A stretch of 64,000 nt of DNA from Pseudozyma flocculosa PF-1 (taxonomy: Eukaryota; Basidiomycota; Ustilaginomycetes; Ustilaginales; Ustilaginaceae): the NCBI RefSeq assembly GCF_000417875.1, contig NW_006920870.1, positions 246,115 to 310,114 on the forward strand, in the 5' to 3' direction. Shown here in pieces: positions 1 through 11,700 of this stretch (its first letter is position 1; each line of letters opens with the position of its first letter). The position numbers and the translations under genes were made by a program. The notes under the pieces were generated by a model. The model did no database searches. It saw only the letters and a program-made list of their open reading frames with translations, and was not told the origin of the DNA.

Positions 1-2659
1 GCTGCTGACCGGCCAATCGGCACGGACTCGGTCGTCGCCTCTGCCACCGACGCCGCCCCCACTCCCATGTCTCACGACGCGCGCTGGAAGCAGCACCGCG
101 CCAGCCAGGAGATCGACCCAACCACCTTGCCCAGCGCCGCTTCCACACCGGCCGCGACACCGGCGCCATTCCAAGACGACTTTGACGATGCCTCACCCGC
201 ACCCCACTCGAGGTCCACGAGCAGCGACCTGCCCGGCCTCGCCACCGTGTCGAGCTCGAGGGCAGGCTCGACCGGCGTCGGCGTCGATGCCGAGGACGAG
301 GACGTCAAGATCGCCATCATGGCACTCGGCGCCATGAAGAGCCTCGACGGAAGGGCCAACGGCCTGTCGAAGGGGTCCGAGGCGCCGCTGCACACTAACG
401 GGTCCTCTCACGCCTCTGGATCTTATAGCAGACTTCCTCCGGGCGTCAAGTGTGAGTGAATTGCCAGGCCAGCGAGCGAATTGCATCTTCCATCTTGACC
501 TCCGACCGCTGACAGACTTCGCGCCGCCCCGTCGCCTTGCTGTTCGTACGCCTCCCGCAGCTCCACTACATACGTCGTCCGGTCTCTCAGCTTCCTCCGT
601 CACGTCTACGGCCATGTCGTCGCCCTCGTCCACCCCAGCGACGGACCTGACCCAGGAATCTGGCGCTGAATCGCCGACGGGGTTGAGCGGTCGCAACCGC
701 AGAGGGCCGGCCACCTTGGCCGACCTGCCCCCAGACTTCCAGTTCCCCGCCCTCGTACGCGACGAGCAGGGCAACGAGGTCCAGGTGGACCCCGAGATGA
801 TGCAGGACGCCGCGTTCCTGTCGCGCGTCAGCCACCTGCCCATTGTGCGGGGCACGCTGCGCGCCTACGAGCTCGGCAAGCAGCACAGCAAGGTTGTCAA
901 GTATGGCGCTGACCTGGTCGAGTCGTCTGTCAAGAGCATCTCCCGTCCGGTCGTCAGTCGCCTGGGCGCGAGCCTTGGCGAACGTGGCGTCGAGCAGCTC
1001 GATGACTTTGCCTGCCGCCAGTTGGATCGACTCTATCCGGCCCCGTCGCCCACCAAGGAAGAGAAGAAGAGGCTCGTGGCAGAGGCCGACGAAAAGGAGC
1101 GCAACGACTGGCAGCACATGGGCGAAGAGGAGCGTGAGAAGCGCAAGACGGCCTACGTGGCGCTCAAGATGGAGGAGCGCGAGCGCGAGCTCATGGTCGC
1201 GGAGCTGCGCCAGCGCAAGGGCAAGGGCCGCGACGGCAGCGAGCCCCACGGCGTCATCTTCGCCGATTCGCACGAGTCCGGCGCAGCGGGCCGGCCGAGC
1301 CAACACCGCGGCGACAGTAGGGGGCCTCCCGGCGGCGGCGACAGCGAACACCCGGACCGGGACCAGGTGGCGGCTGCACAGGCCCTTGTCCGATCACAGG
1401 GCGGGATGCCATTCAAGGGCAGCCGTTGGGGCTCGATGCTGGTCGAGGCGGGCGCCACCGCCGGCGGCCTGAGCGCGGCAATGAGCGAGGAGAGCATGAA
1501 GTCGCTCAAGTACTGCCTCCAGTGGCTGCAGTACGCCACAGCGCACATCGAGCACCAGATCACGATACTGCGCGACCTGATCGTCAAGCTCAACCACGGC
1601 GAGCTCGATGTCTCGGGCTCCGCGGTCCAGAACCTCAGCAACATCAAGGGAGACGTGGTCAACACGATTCGCGGAGTGGTTGATGTCGTCGGCAAGTATG
1701 CCGGCAGCGCGTTGCCGGAGCCGGCGCGCAACAGCGTCAAGGCCTTCATCCTCAGCCTGCCCGCTCGGTGGGCCACGGTCAACCGCAGCTCGGCGGCGAG
1801 CTCGCCCAGCGGCTACTTTGGCGGCAGCCCCTCGTCATCGTCCTTCTCGCCCGCCCATATCTCGTCGGGCCCCGACTCGCCGGCGCAGCTGTCGGCACAG
1901 CGACCGATCCGGAGCGGCACGGGCACGCCGCGCGACCAGATGCAGGCGGCCGCCACGGCCCAGGCCGCCAACAAGATCCTCACGCTCGCCGTCGAGTCGC
2001 TCGACATCCTCCGCAGTGTGACAATCGTGTTCGGCGAGTCCCTCGACCGCGCCGACCTTTGGGTCGAACGCCTGCGCATCCTCGGTCTGCAGCGAAAGCG
2101 GCAGCACGAGCAGGGGGCCGAGGGCTCGAACCGCATCGAGGCCGGCTCCTCGTCGGGCGCCGCGCCCTGGGAGAGCGCGCGGGGCTACTCTCGCGCGAGC
2201 TCGCCCGGCGGCGACTCGGACGCCTCGATGGGCACCACGGCCTCGACCAAGCGTCGCCGCGTCAAGGGCGGTGGCAGAGTGGGCAGCAGCAGCCACTCGC
2301 CGGGTCCGCACGGCACCAGCAGCCAGCTGATGTCGCGCACGCCGTCCGTGATGAGCGACGACGAGAACCTCACCGAGACGGAACGCGGGGGCCGAGCAGG
2401 ATCCCACCACCAGCATCACCACCACCACCAACATCAGCACCACCAGAGCCTCTATCACGGCGCCGCGCCCGCGTCGTCGACCGGCCTGGCGCTCGGCGGC
2501 ATGAGCACGAGCAGCGGCAGCGGCTACCCGACGAGGAGGCGCACGAGGGCTGGCACCGGCTCCAAGGCCCATCCGCACCACGTCCATGGCGGCTCGATGC
2601 TGCCGCCCTCGTCGCTGTCGAGCTCGACGTCGAGTGCCGGTCGCATGGAGACCGAATGA
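1..2659 (+). CDS. OPI1: Opi1-family transcriptional regulator (5' end at or beyond window edge)
   Basis: Two exons are visible, up to 451 and 516-2659, around a 64-nt intron (GTGAGT donor, CTGACAG acceptor) that joins the frames in phase. From the ATG at 67 the product is 842 residues, but the frame stays open through base 1 with Thr/Ala/Asp-rich codons, so the true start may lie outside the window. The N-terminus has DVKIAIMALGAMKSL and the middle has VVKYGADLVESSVKSISRP followed by a DDFACRQLDRL segment. A helical block with KYCLQWLQYATAHIEHQI, then LDRADLWVERLRILGL, matches the Opi1 domain of basidiomycetes. The C-terminal third is disordered, with a His-rich run near 2410-2450. In yeast Opi1 represses inositol/phospholipid genes and senses phosphatidic acid at the ER; the same role here is inferred. 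It is convergent with CUL3. Confidence 0.8.
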
Positions 2660-3479
2660 TGCGCAGCGCCCCCTCGAGCGTGCGGTCGAGCCGAGGGGAA
2701 GGCGAAGGGGCAAGAGGCAAGGCCTGGCCTCTTGTTCGACCTCCCCGCGTTCCCGTGGCTTGCGCACCCTAAGCGGTCCGCGGCCGCCGCCTCGGCCTCG
2801 CTGGCCGTCTTCACCTCGCTCCCCGGCCATTCTCCCCCTCTTCGATGTGGCACCACAACTGCCCGTCATCAAACCACCCTCCTCGCTAGCCTGTACTTGT
2901 ACCTGTACCTCCCTCCGCGGTCTGTCCCTCTCTTGGCCCCCGTCTGACTGTTTGACGTCGGCTGCGCAAATCCAGCTTTTGCCGCCGACCCGCTGCTGAT
3001 GTGCGAGCCAGAGCGCGTGGCACCGCCCGAAACAGGGCCAAGGCGCGTGTGGCCAGGCACGCATTGTCGGCTGGAAGTCGGCAGCGACGCGACACGGCAC
3101 GGCACGACGGCGCCGTCGTACGACGAGCAGCAGGGTGGCAGGTCGTGGATCTGGGCCGTGTTGGCGGCGGCATGGCTGTGTGCGGTTCGTGTGCGGCTTG
3201 TCTGCCGTCGTCGTGGCAGGCTGGCATAGCAGGGTAAGTGAGTGAGAAGAGGGAGAGGGCGAGGGGGAGCAGTGAATGGATACAGGGGTGAGAGGGTGGC
3301 CCGGGCAAAGATGGCCTGGTTGTCGGAACGATGCGATGCAGTCGAGCCGTCGTGCTGCTGCGTTGAGGACGTGTCCGGCCATGGGCAGCCGGCAGTGCGG
3401 ATGTCGAAGCGTCGAGGCCCATGCGATGTCGATGTCGATGTCGAGGTCGATCCACGGGCGGCTGAAAGGACCTCGCTCG
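2660..3479. other. Convergent intergenic region OPI1/CUL3
   Basis: About 820 bases lie between the stop codons of two convergent genes. I see no conserved coding frame, RNA gene or clear terminator structure. It contains short GGCAC and GTCGAT iterations near 3085 and 3425. The overlapping open frames on both strands look like by-products of high GC content. Confidence 0.5.
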
Positions 3480-6400
3480 TTAGGCGAGGTAGTTGTAGAC
3501 GTTGCGTGTCTCTGCCCTCTCGAGGTACTCTGAAGACGTGCGGGGCGCGTCGAGGGTAAGGGGAGAGTGTGAGTGTGTCAGCGGCGAGGAAGAACAGGGA
3601 AGCATGGAGAGAGGTGTCGACTAGGCCACCGCCGACGTGGAACGCACCTCGGTCCAGCAACGACTCGATCCGCTTCTTGACCATCGAGAGGTTGGGCTGG
3701 AACCGCGCCGCCAGCTGCCGTACCACTTCGCTGACCAGCTCATTGTGCGTCATTGTCTTGCGGTCCTTCATCACTCGGACGATGCAGGCCTGGTGGAGGT
3801 GGCGGTGGCGAATTCGGGGGCCGGGAACCAAGGGCCAAGGGAGCGGATTCAGCGATCGGGTCAATCAAGGATCCCGCATGCACTCGCGCCAGACTGCCCA
3901 GGGAACGACGAAGACGGCAGCGACGACAAAAGCTTACCTCGACCATGTTTTTCCTCTCCTCTTCGACCTTTTCTGTCGTTTCCTTCCTCTCGCCCGCCGA
4001 TTCGACCCGCGCGGCGACCTGGGCGATCTTGATCCTCGCCAGCGGGCACGAGAACGAGTGGTTGAAGGTGAAGCGGTCGGATCGGTTGATCTCCCTGCCC
4101 TTGGGCTCCTTGAGTAAGATCTTGTACTTGGCGCACGCGAGGCTCTGCAGCGTCCGCTGCAGGTCGGCGTCGGGGATGTTGGTGCTGGCGGCGAGGTCCT
4201 CGTAGCCGAGGGACTGGCCGTCGGCGACGTCCTCGAACAGCAGCAGAACGATGAGCGCGTAGGTCGACACGTTGAGCTCGTGCTTGCGCGCCTTGAAGCT
4301 GACCCGGACGTCGGCGTTTCCGAGGTTGGGGTGCCACGTCAGGATGCGGCCGCTGTGCTTGGACTGGTAAAAGGCCTCGAAGCGCCTCCGCACCTCCATC
4401 ATCGATGCCGGCATGGTGCAGGGCTGCGCCTGGGCGCTGATCGGCCAGTAGGTCGACGTCAGCACGTTGACCGACATCTCGAACGGCAGCGGGCGGCTCG
4501 AGTTCCGGACGTTCTTGGCAAACTCGAGGTTGGTGTCCTCGCTGACCTTCATGTCGTTGAGCATCCCCTGCAGCTTCTGCACGTATCCGTGGCCGCACTC
4601 GATCTTGAGCTTTGCCATCATGCCGCGCTCGGCGTCGTCCGAGACCGACCGGCCCTGCAGCATCCGCTTGGCCAGGTGCTGCTTGTAGTACCGCTCGAAG
4701 ACGTCCTTTTCGTGCAGGAAGCGGAAGACTGAGATCGTCTTGTTGAGCACCTCGTCGACCTCTTCCTCGGTCTTGCCCTTGAGCCCCTTCTTCAGGTTCT
4801 CGTCGATGAAGAGCGAGATGAACTCGGGGGCGCGCGGGTTGGTGTTGACAAAGGACTCGAACGCCTCGTTGATCGACGTCTCGCACCCGGCGTCGTTCTG
4901 GTAGCTCGATGCTAGGATCGCATCAAACTTGTTCTTGAACTCCAGCACCTCTTCGACCCAGCGCAGCGCCATCGCCGCCTGTGGTGTCGACGCGTCAGAG
5001 GCGGGCCCAGCGGCTTCCCTGCCCTTGCCCTTGGCCTTGTCCTTGGACCCGCTCGGCGCGGCACCACCGTCGGCATCGCCGGCGGGCGTGTCGGTCTCGC
5101 CGGGAGCCTGGGCGGTCGTCGGTCCGGCCGCGGCGGCCTGCGCGGAAGCCGACACGGCCTCATTGATAAGCCTCCCCTTGGTGCCGATGTACGACTTGAG
5201 ACCCATCCGTAGCACCTGCGGACCTTCCTTGACCCTCTGGAAGAGGCGGTACATGATGGCCAGGTCGTCGCGGCGGTCCTCGTCGAGCATGGCCACCAGA
5301 CCGCTGCCCGGCATGTCGACGATGGTCGTCAGGTGGTTGGCCAAAAAGTGCTTCTCCAGGAGCCTCTGCAGCGGCTGCTGCGTCTCGGGCTTGAGGTAGA
5401 CCGACACGCGGCTGACTTCCTCCTGCAGGCGCCGATCAACATGGGCGAGGTACCTGGCGGCATCGCTCGCGTCCAGCAGCCGCTCCGCTTCGGCCTTGTA
5501 GAAGGCCGCCGATGTCGAGAGAAACGCGGGCTCAAAGTCGTGTGTGTAGACCGACGGATGCTGCGCCGCCGGAACGCCGCGCTTGACGTGGGTCAGGTCG
5601 CCGAGCATGTCGATGTTGGCCTTGACCAGCGAGCGGCTGATCACGAACCCTTCGCGTTCAATCTGGATGTGGGTCAGGAGCGTGCTGTAGAGGTGGATCT
5701 GGATGGGGAACTTGGCCGACCGGACCACCGTGTCGCGGAAGAGCTCGAGCCCCAGCTTGTTGGTCGAGGGCACGCCCGCCTGCGGCACATAGACCCGGTC
5801 GGCATACTTGAGGATATCGCTGAGCGTACTCATGCAGCTGCGGTGGTCGAGCCAAGTGTCGCGGATGGCTGTCATGAGCCTCTCGCCGGCCTGAATCCGA
5901 GCGATGGCGTCGGCGCGGTCGCCCGGCTGGGTGGCCGACATGCTCACGGCCGTCGAGGCCTGAGCGCCGACGTCGTGATCGCCGCCGTCGGAATTGGCCG
6001 AACGAGATGCAGCATCGTCGGGCGCCTCTCTCCCCTTGCCCTTGGACGAGGCAGGCCCAGACGACGACGACGACGACGACGAGGGTTGCGGTCGCAGCAG
6101 CGATTCGGGAAGGACGATGCCGGCCGATACGGCCGTGGCACCGCCGGGCGGGAAGGCGGGTGCGATCTTGTCGCGGCACTGCTTGTTGAGGTGAGCCTCG
6201 ATCTGGCGCTTGACGCCGTTGTAGAGCATATCTCCGTGCTGGTACTGCGGGCGCACGGAATGCGTTCACGGAATAGCGGGAGCGAGAGAGGGTGAGCCGG
6301 GCGCATACAAGCTGCACGCTGCGGTCCTCGCGGGTGGACTCACCAGCACGAGATTGTACGCGTATCGGTAATGCTCCTCGTAGCTCAGCTTGGAGATGTT

Positions 6401-6657
6401 GTGGTTGTGAATCTCTCCGATGGCGTCGACCAGGCGCTTCCACATCTCCTCGATCGGGACGCTGTTGCCAATCTACGGAGGATTGTGCCATGCCGACCGG
6501 CGGACCATACGGAGAGGAAAGCACTGGTATCAGCGGCGCTGTGAGGAGCACAGCGTGATTCAGAGCGCACGACTCGTGGTGGTGGGCTCACCTTCTTCGG
6601 CGGCTTGAGCTTGATGCCTCGGGCACCGGGCCTCCGTGCTGAGCCCGCGCCGCTCAT
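3480..6657 (-). CDS. CUL3: Cullin 3, scaffold of BTB-type ubiquitin ligases
   Basis: Five exons on the minus strand: 6657-6592, 6472-6344, 6244-3938, 3789-3648 and 3529-3480. All junctions keep phase and give 897 residues. Cullin 3 carries Rbx1/E2 at its C-terminus and BTB-protein substrate adaptors at its N-terminus. Diagnostic segments are SLFIDENLKKGLKGKTEEEV, EKDVFERYYKQHLAKRML and the winged-helix end LLDREYLERAETRNVYNYLA. The NEDD8 acceptor is predicted as Lys842 in IVRVMKDRK. Length exceeds the usual 750-770 because two low-complexity insertions sit in the N-terminal and central helical parts; both contain KGKGRE-type linkers. The first two small exons supply the cullin N-terminal helix (YEEHYRYAYNLVL), so 6657 is the preferred start. 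It faces the kinase gene across a 2.1-kb divergent region. Confidence 0.95.
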
Positions 6658-8738
6658 GTTGGCGAGTGGCGAAGGCGGTGCGCGAAAGTCTCGGCCCCAA
6701 ATCGAGCTACCCTAGGAGGAGGTGCAATGGCAGAGCGACTATACTATAAGCACACGAAGCGCAGTGCGGTTGAATCGAAGTGGACGATGCGAAGCGGCCT
6801 CGTAGGGATCGGCAGACCGAGGAGCGATTCTGAGAAAGCAGCGTGCCGTGTCGAGTCGAGGGTATGGACCGGCGATGCGCAGCTTTCGCTTCGAGGCTGG
6901 GCCTTGGCGTTATCTTCAGGCTGATGCGATCAATGCAGAGCTGGTAATGGCGGAGAGAGAGAGAGATAGAGAGAGAGAAAGAGAGATCCGACTAGCACTG
7001 TCGCTGCGAGCGGGGCGAACTGATGGCGAGGGTGGACCTCAGCGGGCAAACAGCAAGCGAGAGGCAAGACCAGGCAGGGGGTCTGGCAAGCGGATCAGAG
7101 GCAATGCCGAGCGCCGTGCCGGTGGCGTCGGGAAGAGGGGAGGGAAAGGTGTGCCGACGAAAGGGAGGTGCGAACGAAATGATGGTGGAGGGAGCGAATG
7201 ACGAGACGGTCCCGCCACCAACACCACCAACCAGCCGCCTCTCCTCTCGCCTCCCTGCCTGCTGGCCTTCAACGCGGGCCCACTCCACCTGGCCTGCCTC
7301 TGGCCTGCCAGGCTGCCTGCGCCAAGGGCTGCCTGCCAGCCTCCCTGCCAGGCCCGACCAGACCGACCCAGCCTGGCCTGCGCCGCGATCAAGGGTCCAT
7401 GCGACCCGGACGAGAAAATCCACTCCCTGGGCCCCAGCAACGTGACCTGCCAGTCGGAGGCGGGCCCAGCCGGTCGGGTGTTGATCTCTCTGCCTGCCGC
7501 TGCCTGGCTTGTGGAGGGGGCGACGCGTGCCAGTCCACGCCCAGGCTGGCCTGCCAGTCTGCCGCCGGTGCCCTGGCTTGGCCGGGCCTGCCGAGTCGGT
7601 CGGGGAAAGCAAGCCAGCACCTACATGGCCACGCCGAGCCGCTCGCACCACCGAGACCGGCTCGCTGCCGGTGGGTAACGTGAAGCTTCCTCGGTGCATG
7701 CCCGACTTTGGCTTCGTGTGCATGTGCTTGGATGCGCGACTGCCGCGCCCGAAACCTCAAATGGCTAGGCAGGCGAGGAGAGGCGGCCTTGCCGGGCAGG
7801 CTTGCTGTGGGCGGTGCTTCAGAGCTCTTCTGGCTTGGCTCGCTGGCTCGCTGGCTTGCTTGGGTGTTGTGGCCCCTCTCGCCACAGGCTCAGCCTGGAG
7901 GGCCCGTTGTTCTGTTGTGTGGTGACGAAGACGACGCCGCCTTGGTGCCTTGCTCCTGACCGTGGGCCTGCCTCTGATCCAGGCTGGTCGCAGCGACCGC
8001 GCCCCTTGCAGAGTCGAGGGCGAGGTCCCGAAGAGCTGGATGGCTGGCTGGCCCCGCCCCGCTTGCCTGCCCTCTGGTTGGACGCCGGACCAGGCCTGGC
8101 CTTGACGCTGCCCTCGCGACCTTCTCGACCTCCAAGCTAGGCTCTGACTACTCTGGCTTCGTCTGCCCCACACTCTTCCCTCGCCTCGTCTGTGCGCCTC
8201 TCGACCTGCATCCCCGCCCACCTGCTCCTCCTCGCTGCCGCTCGTCGTTCGGGCCGCATCCACACGCACGACTACATTGTGCTCTCGTTCGCCCGTCCTT
8301 CGTCGTCACCATCTCCGCCATCACGCCCACTGATCCCTGCCCTATATCACCCCGACCTTAGTACGCAGCACCTAAGTGCAGCGCTGAGAGCAGCTTCCGC
8401 CACCTTCTCGACAGCAAAGAAGGCCGAGGGGGTCATCGCAGGCACCTGCCCGGCCCGGCCCGACCCGATACGACACGCACTGCCTTGGCTTTCCGGCAAG
8501 GCCGACGCTTGGCCACCGCCAATCTCGACCAGTTTACGATCCATAGGACCGGCCCGGGAATCCGACGTCGACGTCGACGTGCCGACACATCCTCTGAGCG
8601 CCTGCTGACATCGGCGGCCCTCCCCGAGAGCCCGCCCCATCGAAGAGATCCATCGACCGACGCAGCTGAACGACGCCCGCAGCGCAAGGCGAGCTGGGAG
8701 CGCTGTGGGTGTGGTTCGGTATTTCCGCCACCGAGACG
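6658..8738. other. Divergent intergenic region CUL3/AGC kinase, AGGCC-motif rich
   Basis: About 2.1 kb separates two divergently transcribed genes. A GA-rich purine tract lies at 6952-6986. From about 7200 to 8130 the sequence is dominated by repeated GCCTGCCTGGCCTG-like words in both spacings and orientations, with no constant repeat unit. I found no conserved protein frame. The 8150-8730 part is pyrimidine-rich and is probably leader or promoter of the kinase gene. Confidence 0.5.
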
Positions 8739-11700
8739 ATGCCCGACGTCGCCGCTTCCTGGGCCGCTCGTCATGACGCCATCGTCATCTCGCTCAGAGC
8801 GCCCGCCGTCGCCCGCGCACTAAGCGACCTGGAGCTGCAGAGCGGCACCAGGGTCCCTCGCACCCACGCCACCGCCCACGACCCTGACCGGCTCGACAGC
8901 GCCAAGGATGCTTCGCAGCTCCAAAAGTACACGGCGCCTCACCGTCTGGGCAGGGAGCTCGACCTGGCGCTCGCTATCCTATGGTCGTCGTCTGGCATCC
9001 CGCACGGCAAGGACGCCAATCCCTTCCGCGCCGCCGCCTTGCCCCACATCAAGACGCTCCCGCGCCTCTCGTTTAGCATCGACGACTTCAAGTCGCTCAA
9101 GACGCTGCAGCGCAGCTCTGGCAGCTTTGTCGAGGTGGTGCGCTGCAAGCTCGACCGCCAGCTGTACGTCCTCAAGACGATCGTCAAGGGTTTTGCAAAG
9201 CGCAACGCGGCCATCCAGTCGCCCGCCTGCGAAACCCTGTTCCTGGCCAAGAAGCAACCCGGCGCGGCCTCTTCCGACGACGGCGGCACCACGAGAAGGG
9301 TCACGCCGGAGCTCGTCGCCGCCTTCCAGACCCAGGGCTCCGTGCACCTCGTCATGGAGTACGTGCCGAGTGGCGACCTCAGCGAGCTCCTCATCGCCGC
9401 GAGCAAGTGCGGGCCAGAGTACCCAGGCCGTGCCTCGTCGGGCCTGCTCGTCGAGGACTGGATACGCCGCTACGCCGCCGACATGGTCTTGGCGATAGGC
9501 TGGGTCCATTCGAGGGGCTACGCGCACCGGTAAGTGGCTCCTCCTCTTCTGCTCATCTTGGTGTCGCAGAGGTCCTGCCCTCCCCCCTGATGCACGCAGC
9601 AGCCAAAGGTGGTCGAGATGAAGTGCAGAGCTGACCGCCCATGCCTCGTCCTTGTCCGCTCGTTGCCCGCGTCTGCACCTGACAGCGACGTCAAGCCTGG
9701 CAACTTCTTGCTCGACCGGTCCGGCCATCTCCAGCTTTGCGACTTCTCGAGCGCCGCTCCCTTTTCCCAGTTCCAGGTGGCCGAGCCTGGACGGGGCGGC
9801 GAGCGCGTGTGGGCTCGTAAGGTGCACAGGTTCTACTGCTCGCTCCCGACGGGCACCTGCGACTACCTGTCGCCGGAACTGCTGGAGGCCGAAGAGGAGC
9901 GTATAGCCCGTCGCCAGCTCAGCTTCCAGTCGTTCGACGACGGCGACCTTCCCTGGAAGAGGCCTCATCAGGCAGATGCGAAGCCCGACGACGTCGAGCC
10001 CGGTCCGTACGGGCCCGAGATGGACTGGTGGAGCCTCGGAGTCATGCTCTACGAGATGCGCTTCGGCGTCCTCCCCTTTTTCTCCGACCAGATGCAGGCC
10101 ACCTACGAGCTGATCCGCAGCCATCGGGAGTCGCTGCGCTTCGATGCGAGCATCGACAGCTCCCCAGAGCTGCTCGGCCTGATGAGGGGCCTCATTACCG
10201 ATCCGCTCGATCGCCTCGGCCGCAACGGGACCTTTGAGCTGCAAGGACACGCCTTCTTCCACGGCGTCGATTGGTCCAAGGATTGGCCCCTGGACCCTCC
10301 CTTTGTGCCCAACGTCGGCGAGGCTGTTGACCCCGGCGCTGGCCCAGGCGGCGAGCCCGAGCTGTCATTGCTGCACAGCCCCGCTGTCCGCCTTCCTGGC
10401 GACTTGGTGGCCGCGTCTGGGTCGCTGTCGGCCGTCGACACGCTGCCCGACTTTTCCGCACTGTACTCTGGCGACGTCGACGACTTTCCCGCCTTTATGG
10501 ACTCGCGCGACTTCGACCAGCCCGGCATGACCTCGAGCCGCAGCTACGATCTGGCTGGCTGGTCCGCCGAGATCGCTTCCGCGCCTGCCCCCGATGGTGA
10601 GACCGCAGCGCCAGAGGCCTCGTACGGACTGCCGCGCTCCTCGTCATCGCCCGCCATCTTCGACACCACGACGTCTCCGACGCCGGTGCGCTTCTCGGGG
10701 CTGGGCGGCCTTCCGTCGTCGTCGTCGTCGTCCCGCCTCGGCGCTTTCAGCACGCCGCGGTGGTCGGACTGCGATCTCGCGCTGGTTGGCTTCAGCTACG
10801 TGCCGGATCCCGACACCTTCAAGCCTTCAGCAGTCCAGCCGGCGGCTGCGCACGCCCCCGCCGTGTCCCGCGTGGTGGCTTTCGAGACGCTCTCGTGCGC
10901 GCCTAGCTCCGCAAGCCTCTTCTCAGACGCCGCAGCCTCGCCGGCGGGTCGGAACGACTACGAGCCCATGGCGTCGACGCCGCAAGAGCGTCTGGCACGT
11001 CGAGTGGACCCACCGGAAATCTCGCCCATCGGCTTGCCGACTCTGCCCTCGTACCTGCCGTCGCCGGCTGCGCCCTGGTCGGTTCAACGAGAACGCGAGG
11101 CCACGGTGCAGGCGTTGGAGCCGGCAGATCCAGAGGAGAGGTTGCCGCTCCCGATTCGCCGGGTTCACAGCTTCGTCACCCCGGCGCGGAAGCCGTCGTA
11201 CATCTGCCTCGCCGATCAGTACGCAGCCGCCGCTGCGGGCGCAGACCGACCGGTCGATGTCCGACCGGCCGAACCCTCCACGCAGCAGACGCCTGCGGTG
11301 CCGCAATCTCCCTACCCTTTCCCGCTCGCCGCGAGCGAATCGATGCCCTCGGTCGCCCGGCAGCGTGCCGCGCCGCTGCGCCGCAACGACCTTGCCCGCG
11401 CTCGCTCGGCAACACCCGGGGCTGGCAGCGTCGGATCGGACAGCCGGTACTCTGGCGGAAGCAACGCCGTCCGAGAGGTCTCCGAGAGTCAGGCCTGGGA
11501 CGAAATGATGGCTGCGGTGCAGAAGAGCGTCCGCAAGCAGCAACGGGACAGCCGCTCGCCCGTCTCGACGTGGCCACGGCGTCATCTGCCTTCGCCGGCA
11601 GCGTCGCGCCCCGGCATGGATAGGCAGAGGCAGCAGGGCACGCCCGACTTCCGAGGGGCGTTCCGGACGAAGCCGACCCTCGCCATGCCGTCGCTCGCGA

